A DNA stretch of 64,000 nt from Rotaria sp. Silwood1 (taxonomy: Eukaryota > Rotifera > Eurotatoria > Philodinida > Philodinidae). Below are positions 50,001-61,707 of this stretch, piece by piece (within the stretch, counting starts at the first letter, position 1; every line of letters starts with the position of its first letter). The stretch is from positions 1,840,244-1,904,243 of the forward strand of contig CAJNOP010000028.1 in assembly GCA_905250075.1 (NCBI GenBank). The letters run 5' to 3'. The notes beneath the pieces are model-generated. The model searched no databases. It saw nothing but the letters and a program-made list of their open reading frames with translations, and was not told where the DNA came from. The position numbers and the translations under genes are program-made.

Positions 50001-53000
50001 ATTCTGTTGTATATTCCAATGAAAATCGTCTTCGCATTTAGGTACTTCTAACAAGTACTTAATAAATTCAAGGCTATATTAATTATGTATTCATAGATTA
50101 ATTGTCTGAGTATTCAAAAATAGAGCATTGATTGCTTAAGAAGTATTCTCAATTACTGGAAATTTCGTATGACATACTACAACATAGAGATTTTTGAATA
50201 TATGCCATAGCTATTCTGAATTCAGTTCATTTACTAGCGTAGGTATCATTAAAAAGAATTTTCAATTCCAGCAGTTCTAGTTTTAGATAAGATAAATTAA
50301 AAAATTTGTACTTCGAGTTCTTTCGTCTCATAGAACTACTGAACTTTCTGTTAAACCCTAGTACAAAAAGAAAAGTAAATTACATACCGCAATTAATAGA
50401 TCAGCTATTTGTTGAAGATATTCATTATCAAATATAACAAACCATTTAGATCTATTTTGAAAATAAAAAATTCTAAATAAAAAAATGTACAATTCATTAC
50501 TTTGATGTAATATGATGTAAAACATCCATTGCACCAGTTATTAATGTTAATTTTGAAAATGTATGACTACTACTTTGTTGTACATAAGTCAAAATATTTG
50601 AAAAAAGTTTATCAGTAAAAAATTCCGATGATACAATTGAATGTGAATAAAAGGATGACAAAAATCGAAATAATTTTTTTAATAAATCTCTAAAAAAAAA
50701 CAAATAACAAATCTGAATATTTTTTTTAAATCTGAAAATAATTGAAAAAAAAACCTTTTTGTTTGTCTCATATCCATAAAATCTTTATTTGATGCAAGTA
50801 AAGATATAAAAGGATTTAATAATATATGTTTAAACCAATCGAAAAATTGATGATCATCATTTTTTATTGATAAATGTAAACCATAGGAAATCTGTTCAAG
50901 AAGTTCGAATACTGATTGAAGAAGTTTTTCATCATGACATGACGATGGAATCACTTTGAAATATCTAACCAACAGAAAAAAAGAACATAGATCGCAAATA
51001 TTCTTCGATGATAAAGAACATAATGTTTTTAAAAGGGAACAAACATCAAAGTTGGAATAAATCAGTAGGATTTTACTGCTCGGATTCATTCAACTGCTGA
51101 AATTATTTTTCTTTAGAATATAAAAGAGTGCAAATGAAGCTGAAGAAAGCAATCCTCTAAGAAACTCAGTTCTTATTCTTTATTGGACATGGAAATCAAT
51201 ATTGATATGGGCACATCAACAAAGGACATTGGATCCTCCCCCTGTTGTTCTGGTGTTTAAAAATTATTTCAGAACCTGTCCGATCCAACAGATTTTTCTA
51301 AAGATGTTTAATGAGATCGTAGTATTGAATCCTTCGTTTTTGAGTGTGTATTAGGCAAAAAAAAAGAGAAAGTAAAACATATAGTTTACAATTCATATAT
51401 TTCATTTCATTTTTATAAATGAGATTTGTAGAATTCATAGTGAAATATTTTAAAAACACTCTTAAGACTTACTTTATCATCAAAACTTTGAGAAAGTTTG
51501 TAACAGGCATCAGGAAGTATATATGTCTTAGACTGGCTCCTCTGTTTAAGCCTATCTGATTTCAGCTGATCACTCCTCCTTCTATTTGTCGAACACTCTT
51601 TATGGATAGTCGATATTTACATTATTAAGTCTTACAGGCTATTAGAACTTCCGTCGTTCGATATATTTTCATCATCTCAATACGACATTAAATTGCATAA
51701 TAAAATTGGACACGTAAGTTGTCGCTAATTTCTCGGACAAAGATTGTCGGAGTTGAAGTTAAAACGATATAACTCTGCAGATAAACTCCTGACTAGAATG
51801 ATTAGAAGTTTCTCAATGAAATCAAAGTATTAATTTTCTTCATTGTTGAATTGATTTAATTCATACTTATCAATTATTGCTCCTAATTGATTGAAATCAA
51901 TTAAATGAACATTATCATGTGTTACAAGTAAAAGAAGACATCTTATTGCATTTAATGTTTCAATAACTGATTCATGATTATTTGATTCATTTAATAAATT
52001 TAATTGAAGACGTATAGTTCGTCGTGTATATGTTAATGAAAAACATTTTCGATCATTTTCATTCAATATCATACTTGTTTGAAATCTAAAATTTTAAAAA
52101 GAACAAAAAAAAATAAATAAATAAATTTCGTTTTTATTATTTTGTCTGTTTCACAAATATTATTTTATTCTTAAACTAAAACATACTCGACTTGTTGATC
52201 ATTATTAAATGATGTTGTATCCATATCACGATCTAATTGTTGAACATTTCCATGCCATAATGTATTCCAAATAAAACGAAATTTTTGTTGAACAATTGCT
52301 TCTCGTAATGGATCAGGACGATTAAGTGCTGTAGTTATTATTGATGAAGTTGTTGTTTGAATTGGAACACGAATTGGAAATTGAAAACTAATTTATTAAA
52401 AACAAACATATAAATTAAATTTATTTTGAAAATTTTCATTACTTTTTAGCTAAAAGAAAATCAATAGAAAATATTTGTTGTTGAAATTCTTGATCTGTTA
52501 ATGAATTCATATGTAATGTTCGATCAAAAAGAAGTAATACAAATGTATGAGTTAAATTTGAAACAATTTCAAGATCATTATGACAACAAACACTTACTAA
52601 ATATTACAAAAATTAAATTAAAATAAAATACTTTTTATTTTTTCATACTTTTAAATAAAAATTTAAGTAAATCATTATCTAATGAAAATTTCTTTTGTAA
52701 ACTTCTATTATATTGTATTAATAATCGAATTATTTTTGTACATGGTGGAACAGTTGATGTATAATCCGTCTAAAAAAAATAAATAAGCTGTTAGCACAAT
52801 CTTCGTGAGTTTAGAATGTGTTACAATGACTTTTCAACTGCATAAGGTGATCTTTGCTTCTTTTCCATAGTCCTACTAATTTAAATAATCATCTATTTTT
52901 CTGATATCAATGAAGTATGCTTTGAACGATTTGATTTTTTGCGACGGTGAGACTTGTCAATAGCACAAAATTCATTGGAACAGACCCTATCTTTTGTTTA

Positions 53001-56000
53001 ATCCTTCAGAAATGCAATAAAACAGTAGTTTCTATATTATAATCCGACTTTATTGATAGAAGATCTATGATCATATATTAGCGTCTCATGGTTCGAATGT
53101 TTACCCTGTAAGTATACTTCAACATTCCTTTTAGATTGAATTTTACAAATTCAATTTTTTTTTGTCTTTCTTACTGAACAAACAATATCATCACGTGTTA
53201 AATTTAATTTTAATTCTTCGAGAATTCTTTCTAAACCACCATGATTAAGAAATGATGAATGTAATGATGGATCATTTAACATCATTGACATTTGTTCAAG
53301 TGCTGATTTACGAACATTTGCTTCAATTTTATTTCGATCTGTAAATATTGTATAAACACGAAGAAAATTTTCAACCTGAAATGAAATACTAATAAAATAA
53401 ATTTCTTGAATTTTATTTTCAAAATTACATTAACATATTCTTTTGTTAAAATTTCTGCATTATTTGTTGGTTGTGCAGTTATAAATAAATCAAATAATTT
53501 ATCAGCTGGATAAAATTTATAAAAATCATCAAGTCTTATACGAGTATTTGATAATAAATAACCAACACATTGACGATAACCTGTTTTTCGAACACTAAAT
53601 AAACAAAAGCAAATATAAATAAAAAGATATAAGCAAAAAAAAACAACAATTAACTGAAATATGTTTTTTTTGCCTTGCCTTTTTTTTATTCATTAATCGT
53701 AATAAACTGAACGTATGACAATATAGAACAAGTGTCTTGGAAATACTAGAAAAAAAACCTATGAAGAATGAGGACTTTTGTAAAACACAAGATCACTCAA
53801 AAAAATTTCAAAAATCTTCTTTGCTAGTTACCTAGGCTACCAAATGGTACGAATCCAAAAATGACCATTTATATATTTGATTCAAAATAGATCAGTACAT
53901 CTCATGAGGAAACTTCTCCAAAGGTCAAATTGTCTTCCGATTGAGACAATGCGCATTTAATAAGTATCAGTGAGAAACACGAAAATCTAGAATGGTTTGG
54001 TTTTTCAATCCTTCGTTCTCGACATATTGTAATTTAACTAAATTTTTCAATGAAAATCTGTGGACTCCCTCAAATCACGTGAAAGATTGTCTTTCTAGTT
54101 TCGATTTCAAAACTTTGCAAGAAGAAAGATCTTAATGAGATTAGCTGATTGTGAAGCTAGTATTTCCTTTGTAAAGATGTAAATATATGAACAAAATTTG
54201 CTTTTACATATGAGAGAACTTCGAGTATTGAATATCTCAGGATGGGAGGCATTACAAAAGTCAAAACTTACCAAATGAACTAATTTCAGCGAGAGCTTTA
54301 TTCATGTAATGTTTGAAGTCAAAAACTCGAAAGTCGATTTTCTATGTGACTTAAATGGAACTACAGATATTTTTTTTTGAAAAATCCAGTAAAATTTTAA
54401 TATCTCAAGAACCAAGACCTGAAGAATCAAACCATTCTAGACTTCCCTGTTACTCACTAGTGCTTATCAAATGAACCTCGTCTCGATCGAACAACTATTT
54501 GACTTTCTGGACAGGATTCCTAGTCAGACCTGTGGATTTTCATAATGAAAGTAACTACCTAAAACAATATTCTGAGGTTTTTTATGCTTGATTGTGAACG
54601 TTAGTGGATATTCATGCGGGTTATGGGTTGTAGTTCTTGTTAGTCTTCAATGATCGTGTGCTCCGCAAAATGTCTAGATCGGTATATGGTTCTTTATGAA
54701 GTAATTATTTTTAATATAGATGTAATGTCTCTCGGATGAACACAAGAGCCCTGAAAAATACTGATTTAAGACTTTTCTTCTAGAGGTTTTATAGCATAGC
54801 TAGAAAAGTGAACGTATGAAGCAATAGAATTTTTCTACATAAATGAAAAAACTTTCGATGTGTTTTTTCTCCTTTTATGAAACATGAAATAGACTATTCA
54901 TTTTGGTCCAAAATGAATTCTCACAAATAGATAAGTAACAGTTCACAATTGTCTAATCAATTTTTGTTATTTTAACTAATGTCACTGAACATCTCATTCC
55001 ATATCTTTCGGACGATCTAGTTGTATAAAATTATCGCATACTGAGATCTAGAAGAAAACAATGCACTCAATAATTCAGTTTATGTAAAAAGAAATGAAAG
55101 CTATCACACATCTACTCGTAAACACTTCATTTATTTTTTTTTTCGCTTTAATCTCGAAGCGATCCCCAGCTAAAAACATTTTTAAAATTTTCGTTTAAGT
55201 CAATTAATTCTTACTCTTTATCTTTTGAAAATAAATATCGAAGTGAAGCTTGAAGACGTTGATTTAATGTTAATAAAGATTCATTTTCTCGTTCAGTATC
55301 TGATGTTAAAGCCAAAATACATTGACCAAGTGGATCAATTTTATTACCATAACACTAATAAACAAAAAGACACCGAATATATATATATATTAGACAAAAA
55401 TTTATTTTTCTACTTGTAATTGTGGTAAAAGTATAGCAATAATTGTCATAAGATTATGCCAATATTCATTTGTTACTAATAATTTTGATTGAAGAAGATG
55501 AAGAAGAATTAATCGAGAATAATCCGAAACCTTTAAAATATGATAAAGATAAATAAATAACTAATCAAGAATAAAGACAACATACTTTTGTTGCTAAATC
55601 ATTTATACCATTAACACATAATTCAGTCATTACTCGAATATTACATACAAATTGTGTATCATCAAAATTTGCAGCTATAGTTGGTTTTTTTTTCAATTTA
55701 TCAGTTGTTTTAACTGTTTCTTCAACAGATAAACGACTCTAAAATAATTAAAACTCTATTCTTCAAACACATAATCTTCAATCGAAAATGTATTTCTTAC
55801 TGCAACAAGCATTGCTATAGAACAATAAACAGCTGTACGTATTTCAGCTAGTTCATGTGTCATATATTTAATTAAAACATCAAGTGAAAAATTTTTTTCA
55901 GATGAATCACATTTCGAATTATCTGTTGAACTAAAATATTAGAAAAAAAAAAGAAAAACATATTTAAATATTTTTCATAAACATCTCTTCTACTTACATT

Positions 56001-59000
56001 TTTGAACAAACATTAACAAAACGTTTAATAACATTAAAATTTAAATGATATGGTAAACCTAGCAAAGCTTCATTAGCATTTTTAACAATATTCATAAAGT
56101 TCTAAATGAAAAATAAAGTCAAGAAATTCGTTTCTTTTTTTTCTTTTATTGTTAGAGTCTGTCAGGCGTATTCAAGTCTTACGAGGGAACATTCCCAAGT
56201 ATCCGATCGCTTTTGAGTTCGGACTCTATGCATAAGGTAGACCCCAGTGAGGTATGAAAAACTCCAGAAGAATAAGTGCCCTTAGGGCTTCTGTCTAGAG
56301 TTATAGGCATTTTACCGAAATTTTAGACTTTGGTATGGTATATACCGATGAACCGAATGACTGTATTTCGACCTGAGATTTTGCCTACAGATAGATCTAT
56401 TTGTGAGTAGAATATCCTGAAAATTTCAGCTCAAGAGAATGTTTTATTCCTGAGATATTAAAGTCCCAAAAAACAGTAAACTCTAGCATCTTTCGTGGGT
56501 TATTATTGATTTTTGGGACTTTAATATCTCAGGAATAAAACATTCTTTTGAGCTGAAATTTTCAGGGTATTCTACTCACAAATAGATCTATTGGTGGGTA
56601 AAATCTTAGGTCGAAATACCGTCATTTGATTTGTCGGTATTTACTATGCCAAAGGCTAAAATTTCGGTAAAATGCCTATAACTCTAGACAGAAGGCCTAA
56701 GGGTACTTATTCTTCTGGGGTTTTTCATACGTCACTGGGATCTACCTTATGCATAGAGTCCGAACTCAAAAACGATGGGACACTTGGGAATGTTCCCTCG
56801 TTAGTATGAATTTGAAACTTTTCTATTAATCATATTTGAATCTGACATGCTCTATTTCTTGTCTAAGTATTTACTTCAGTTTTATTTTCATCAAATGTTA
56901 AAATTTGACAAGCAGCTGAAAATGAACAACAAATTTCATTTGATTTCATATAAACTTGATAATTATCTTTATCAAATTTTTCAGCTATGGATAATAAACG
57001 TTCTTGTATATGTGGATATGATAAATGAAAACATTCATCCATTAAAATATAATAAACTAATTCATTAAATTCTTGTGGTAATTGATTAACAATCTATTCC
57101 ACAAAAAGAAAAAAAAACAAGATACAAATAAATCTTAAATTAAACAAAAAACAAAAAAGTTTTTCTTTTTTTAAATCAATTACTTCATCTGACCATTCTA
57201 TTGTATGTAAAAGTGTTGAAAAAACATGTAAACTATGAATATATATCGTTCGACTTTGAAATGTATAACCAATTGTTAATTGTTGTTTTATTAATGAATG
57301 TAAACGATAAAATAATACTGAATAATATTCAAACTGAAAACAAAAATATATATTTAAAGAAAGTTTGTTTTTTTTTTAACTTATTCTCATACATTCATTA
57401 TTCCATAATTATGTTTAACAAATAAATCAATTATATGACATATAGAATTATTTAATTGTAAACATACATGAAGACAATCTTTTAGTGTTAATCGACGTAA
57501 TAAATCTAATGTTCCAAGTAATATTGCATAACAATAATCTAATATATCAAATGATGATGGTTGTTCTATTTGTTGAGGAGATTCATCATATTTTAACGAC
57601 CTACAAAAAATAAATAATGATATTATTATATAGGAAAAAAAAGGAAAATTATTGAATATATTACCATTGTGATGGATAACGATAACCATTTGATGTTGCT
57701 GAACTAATAGAAGAAACAGATCGTGCACTTGTCATGGTATTATTAAAATCTTCAAGAATTTGTTCTTTTAGTCTTTCTAAAGTTGAAAAGAAAATTTCAA
57801 TTATGAATTGTTATTAGTTAAATGAATTTTTTATTCGTAGTCTAACGTAAAATTAAAAATGCTAAAGAAGGTACTACACGAGCTGATCATGACATCTTAA
57901 TAAGATGAAGAAAAGTGTGAATATGTGTCATTATGAGTCTTTTTAGTGAAATTATGACAAGGGAGAATGAGCGAAAATGCCGTACTTCAGCGTACGTCCG
58001 GACTATGTGATAACTGTGCATCAGATCTCTTTAGCTATTTCAAGTCTACTATCGACCTGTGTTACGGTATATTAGCTGGAATCCAGCTTACTTAAGTCAT
58101 CCTCATCCTAAAGCCCAAATACTTCACGGTACTTCCAATTCGGAAGTACCGTGAAGTATTTTGGCTTTTCTGTCAGAGAGACTTGCGTAGACTGGGCTCC
58201 GGCTAATATATCGTAACACAGGTCGATAGTAGACTTGAAATAGCTAAAGAGATCTGATTCACAGTTATCACATAGTCTGGAAGTACGGCATTTTCGCTCC
58301 TTTCCCCTTGAATTATGATCATTTAACTGAATAGCATCTACTTACAAGGTTAATATTGACTGAAAAGGATCTAAGAAATCTAGCTATTATTTTAATTCTA
58401 AACTAGAAACTAATATTTTTTTCATTGATAGATCAAAATTATATATTTTATTTCAGAAAAATGAAATTTATTTAATCATTCGTAGTTATATCCTCAATTA
58501 ATAAGTCTGCAGCTGCAGTAAAGTTCAATCGAATTCATTCTGAGAAAATGCGTTAGAATTGTAAATTTCCTTTTAATTCATTTCGATTTCTATTAATATT
58601 TCAACAGTAAAATAAATCGAAAAAAACTATACACTAAAACTAAAAAGTTTTTAGACGAATGAAATAGTACAAAATACTCTAGATGTGTTTTTGTAACAGC
58701 AGCTACAGTAACCTTCGAGGATCAGAGCAAGCAAAGCTAAAATTCGTGTTGTAAAATCTAAATCTTTGTCGTTGAAATCAATTCATAAAATTTCACATAT
58801 TAAAAACGGACTGATAATTTGAAACAAAAAAAAAGAATAAATATAAGGTGGATCCATCTAGATCTCACAATTACTACAAAAGAATTTGTAATATATTTTA
58901 TACTTGAGGTTTCCTTTAATTTCTAATTCAGTCTTTATATATTGCTCGTGACGTTTGATTTCTTGTTATGATGTTGTTATACCTTTATTTAAATGATGAT

Positions 59001-60567
59001 TTGGACAAAAACAAGCTGGATCACGAAGAATTTTAATTCGTCTTTGTAAATTTACTGAATAATCTTTTAAACATGAAAGTGATGCTTTAATAAGATCATC
59101 ATCATTTTCATTTAATAAGGCCAATAAACGCTATTAAATTTAAAAAAAAAGAATTTTTTTTTTGTTTTTCAAATTAAATATCAAAATTTACTTTAACTAT
59201 AAATGATCTTTGTAAGAAAAGTTCTGCAGGAAAATCATTAAGAACAACATTCGATAAAAAATGACAATGACTAATAACAATTGAAGGATCATCTCGTGAT
59301 AAAAGAGCACTTAAAAGAAAAAGCAATAAAAATAAGCACGTTTTTTTTTATAATAAGAAAAAAATTTTCTACTTTTCTAAATTTGTAAGAACAGTTCGAT
59401 CTGATTGTGTTAAAAAAATTAATGGAAATAATGTTATAAATTGACATATTGATCCATTTTGATTATCTAAAATATTTATTATGTTTATTTTAATAATTAT
59501 TTCTTTCTTTTACCTTCAGTTGTTGACAATAGATTACAAATTGATGGTGCAGTAGTCGTTTTTAATATTCCTTTCATTCCTGATTGATTTGACCAATTTT
59601 GTACTACAGAATTTGTTATATCATGTCGATGAAATGATAAATCTGTTTGTTGTTGACTTAAATTAAATATTGGTGATTGAAATATTGTAGAATTTCTTGA
59701 TTCCGTTTGAATATTTGATCGTACAAGTTGACATGATGCTAAATTACAAAACAAAAACTCATCTATTTGATTCGATCAAAAAAAAGAATATATTCATACA
59801 TGAATTTGATCGACTAAGATTTGATGTTGATTGTGTCATAAAATGTTGTGAAAGAATATTTTCAAGAATTTGATCAACACGACGTTCAAGTTCAGGTATT
59901 AAATCAATTCGAAGTGCATTTAAAAAATCCACAGCACCAATTGAATGAAGATTATATGCTGCTGATTCATTCTTTATCAGAACAAAAAACAAAAGAATGA
60001 GTGTTGAGATTTGTCTTAGCTATAGAATTTTTACATATAAACTATTTAACAAGTAGCTAGTATGAATAGTTTTCTTTGAGTATTTTATATGAAAGTGATT
60101 CTATTCTAAACATAGTAATCTTTTCACTAATACAAAAAAATTTTCAATTATCTGATCATGTTATTTTATATCGTTATAATACTTAAATTAAAACAAAAGC
60201 AAAACTAACGTGAGGAAAATATCATCTATGAGGAAAGTGTCATATCTTTTATTTAATAACATACTTTAGAAAGTTTTAAAATTATATCAAGTACAATATC
60301 ACGTTTAGGTGGTGATGGAAAATTAAACCATTCAAGTAATTTAATATATAAATATTTATATTGAAGTATATCAATATCAGAAATAATTTTTAAATCAAAT
60401 TTAGCTTGAAGATTTTCTAATGCACGAAGACGAATTTCTTCAACAGGATGTCCTATTTATAAAGAAAATCCTAATAAATATATCAAAAAGATATTATATT
60501 ATTTATTAATTTTACCTAATTTTGAAATTAAAGTTGAAAATGATTTATCAAAATCATCTTCAGACAT
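44035..60567 (-). CDS. RTTN: Rotatin (Ana3), centriole/basal body protein
   Basis: Thirty-eight exons on the minus strand give about 2,088 residues (human 2,226). They run from exon 1 (60516-60567) through, among others, 60265-60452, 59800-59971, 59514-59738, 57393-57600, 56875-57093, 53429-53594, 51867-52085, 50755-50964, 46880-47232, 46508-46810 and 44780-45160 to 44035-44166. The first 36 join in consistent phase. The N terminus (HPVEEIRLRALENLQAK, YIKLLEWFNFPSPPKRDI, HSIGAVDFLNAL) matches rotatin's conserved start (LGHxxxEIRxRAL, LLEWFNFPS). The C terminus (HALLILRNLAFSSTHKARIV, YIGLTALWALIVDAQKGKVA) matches its Armadillo-like end. Rotatin is an ARM/HEAT solenoid needed for centriole elongation and cilia. 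Between 44596 and 44351 the phase does not close, so a short exon is probably unseen. Start ATG lies 478 bp from the prefoldin-2 start, head to head. AATAAA (minus) near 43988-43993. Confidence 0.95.
45161..46034 (-). other. Rotatin intron, 0.9 kb
   Basis: An AT-rich intron between the exons 46035-46161 and 44780-45160. A plus-strand open frame near 45588-45881 resembles nothing known. Nothing else seen. Confidence 0.6.
47233..48361 (-). other. Rotatin intron, 1.1 kb
   Basis: AT-rich; no gene, repeat or motif that I can support. Confidence 0.6.
49222..50387 (-). other. Rotatin intron, 1.2 kb
   Basis: AT-rich; the short open frames here show no resemblance to known proteins. Nothing else seen. 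Confidence 0.6.
50965..51866 (-). other. Rotatin intron, 0.9 kb
   Basis: The donor lies inside an open frame that otherwise runs to a stop near 51830; GATAA|GTATGAAT at 51867/51866 gives the phase that the next exon (KYFKVIPSSCHDE) needs. No repeat or gene recognised within. Confidence 0.6.
53905..54535. mobile_element. Fold-back element in a rotatin intron (dispersed repeat, copy 2)
   Basis: Long imperfect inverted repeats: AAATCTAGAATGGTTTGGTT near 53990 pairs with its inverted partner near 54430 (AATCAAACCATTCTAGACTT), and AAGGTCAAATTGTCTTCCGA near 53921 pairs with a partner near 54495. The interior shares blocks such as AAAACTCGAAAGTCGATTTT with 10725-11050 in exportin-5. No coding capacity. 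It sits in the 1.6 kb intron between exons 55215-55354 and 53429-53594. Confidence 0.7.
56160..56846. mobile_element. Near-palindromic fold-back element in a rotatin intron
   Basis: Two arms of about 310 bp pair closely: CGAGGGAACATTCCCAAGT, GGACTCTATGCATAAGGTAG, ACTCTAGACAGAAG, GGGACTTTAATATCTCAGGA and ACTCACAAATAGATCTATT all occur with inverted partners. The centre is near 56470-56510. Arms differ by a modest number of substitutions and short indels. It fills most of the intron between exons 56875-57093 and 55998-56101. No open frame. Confidence 0.88.
57951..58318. mobile_element. Palindromic fold-back element in a rotatin intron
   Basis: Arms of about 180 bp with ends AAATTATGACAAGGG and, inverted, ATCATAATTCAAGGG. 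Paired blocks include GAGCGAAAATGCCGTACTTC, GATCTCTTTAGCTATTTCAA and CGACCTGTGTTACG. The centre (about 58128-58171) is an almost perfect hairpin: AATACTTCACGGTACTTCC, then its inverse after a few bases. Left and right arms each also have unmatched insertions. Non-coding. Confidence 0.85.
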
Positions 60568-61044
60568 GTTGATATCAATCTAGGGTATTGATTTTTTTAT
60601 TTGAAATAAATGATAAATCTTTTTTATTGGTTCATGAAATTCCATCGATCTGATCGTTCACTTGACAACAACCACATTCGTTTAACGACATCTATTCAAT
60701 TAAATCGAATTTCTTTTCATATTTATAATGATAGAATTCTTTTGAAAAAAAAGTTTTATCTTAATATTAAATATTCTTAAGAATTTTAGAGGTTTTCAAA
60801 TAAATTTTAATTGGTACTTATCATATATGTTTGTTTCTTCTTGTTTGTTTGTCTTTGAAGTTTTTTTTTTCTTCTTCAATATGATGTCATCAATGATTTA
60901 CCATCATCACTAATATATTTTATTTTTTGGCACATGTAGATTGATTAATAGATTTTATTTTAAACGAAAATAGAACATGAATTACGAAACTTTAAATCAT
61001 AAATTATAATATTTCTTAAATAATTACAAATGATTATATTCTAG
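60568..61044. promoter_or_regulatory. Shared head-to-head promoter region, rotatin/prefoldin-2
   Basis: These 477 bp separate two divergently transcribed start codons and must hold the promoters of both unless 5' UTR exons overlap. The sequence is T- and A-rich with no TATA box or other element that I would assign with confidence. CCCTAG upstream of the rotatin ATG and TTCTAG directly before the prefoldin ATG look like splice acceptors. Confidence 0.6.
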
Positions 61045-61047
61045 ATG
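61042..61047 (+). promoter_or_regulatory. Acceptor-like site abutting the prefoldin-2 start codon
   Basis: ATATTCTAG is followed immediately by ATGGCAAG. No upstream coding exon is apparent. It fits a spliced-leader acceptor; a 5' UTR intron is the alternative. Confidence 0.45.
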
Positions 61048-61551
61048 GCAAGTAAAACTACTACAACTACTACTACAACATCATCGGGAAAAAAAGCAGC
61101 TTTAACAGCTGAAGAACAACAAAAAATTGTATCAGGTTTTCAAGGATTACGTGATGAACAAACACAATTAGTACAAAAAACTCAAGATTTAGAAATGGAT
61201 TTAAAAGAACATGATCTTGTTCTTTCAACATTATCAACAATAACCGATAAACAACGTCGTTGTTATCGTATGATTGGTGGTGTTCTTATTGAACATACAG
61301 TTGGAGAAGTTGTTCCTGCACTTCAAGCTAATCGTGAACAAATTAATAATGTTATTGAAAGTTTTAAACAAAAAACAGAAGAAAAAGCTAAAGAATTAAC
61401 AACATATAAACAAAAATATGATATACATTTTTCATATGAACGACCAACACAACAACAACAAACATCAAAATCTACTAATAACGTTGTTGATTCGGGTACA
61501 ACAAAAAAAGAACCACAAGATTCAGGTGTATTAGTTGAAAAAGAAAATTAA
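61045..61551 (+). CDS. PFDN2: Prefoldin subunit 2
   Basis: A single-exon gene of 168 residues (human 154). Prefoldin-2 is a beta-type subunit of the hexameric cytosolic prefoldin chaperone that passes nascent actin and tubulin to the CCT chaperonin. After a Thr-rich leader (residues 1-20), residues 21-130 show the beta-prefoldin pattern: an N-terminal coiled-coil helix (EEQQKIVSGFQGLRDEQTQL), a beta-hairpin segment (RRCYRMIGGVLIEHTVGEVV) and a C-terminal helix (IESFKQKTEEKAKELTTYKQ). The Gln/Ser/Thr-rich tail is divergent. The ATG comes directly after TATATTCTAG, an acceptor-like site. The stop overlaps an AATAAA. WWOX begins 156 bp downstream on the same strand, close enough for joint transcription. 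Confidence 0.95.
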   Translation: MASKTTTTTTTTSSGKKAALTAEEQQKIVSGFQGLRDEQTQLVQKTQDLEMDLKEHDLVLSTLSTITDKQRRCYRMIGGVLIEHTVGEVVPALQANREQINNVIESFKQKTEEKAKELTTYKQKYDIHFSYERPTQQQQTSKSTNNVVDSGTTKKEPQDSGVLVEKEN

Positions 61552-61707
61552 ATAAAAAAAAACGATTCTACTTTTTGAAATGATCACTTTTTATGTTTGT
61601 TATCGTTGAGTGATGTTCTCCTTTTTTTTTTTTCTTCTTCTAGTATCGATTAAAAATAAGAACGTTTGCTTGTTTGTTTTTAAGATATTTAAACAAAAAA
61701 AAAAGAA

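Noticed and set aside
51830-51866. Rotatin ending at the in-frame stop near 51830
   Set aside because: The exons further down continue with rotatin-like ARM sequence to the conserved C terminus, and a good donor (GTATGAAT) at 51866 keeps the phase with the next exon.
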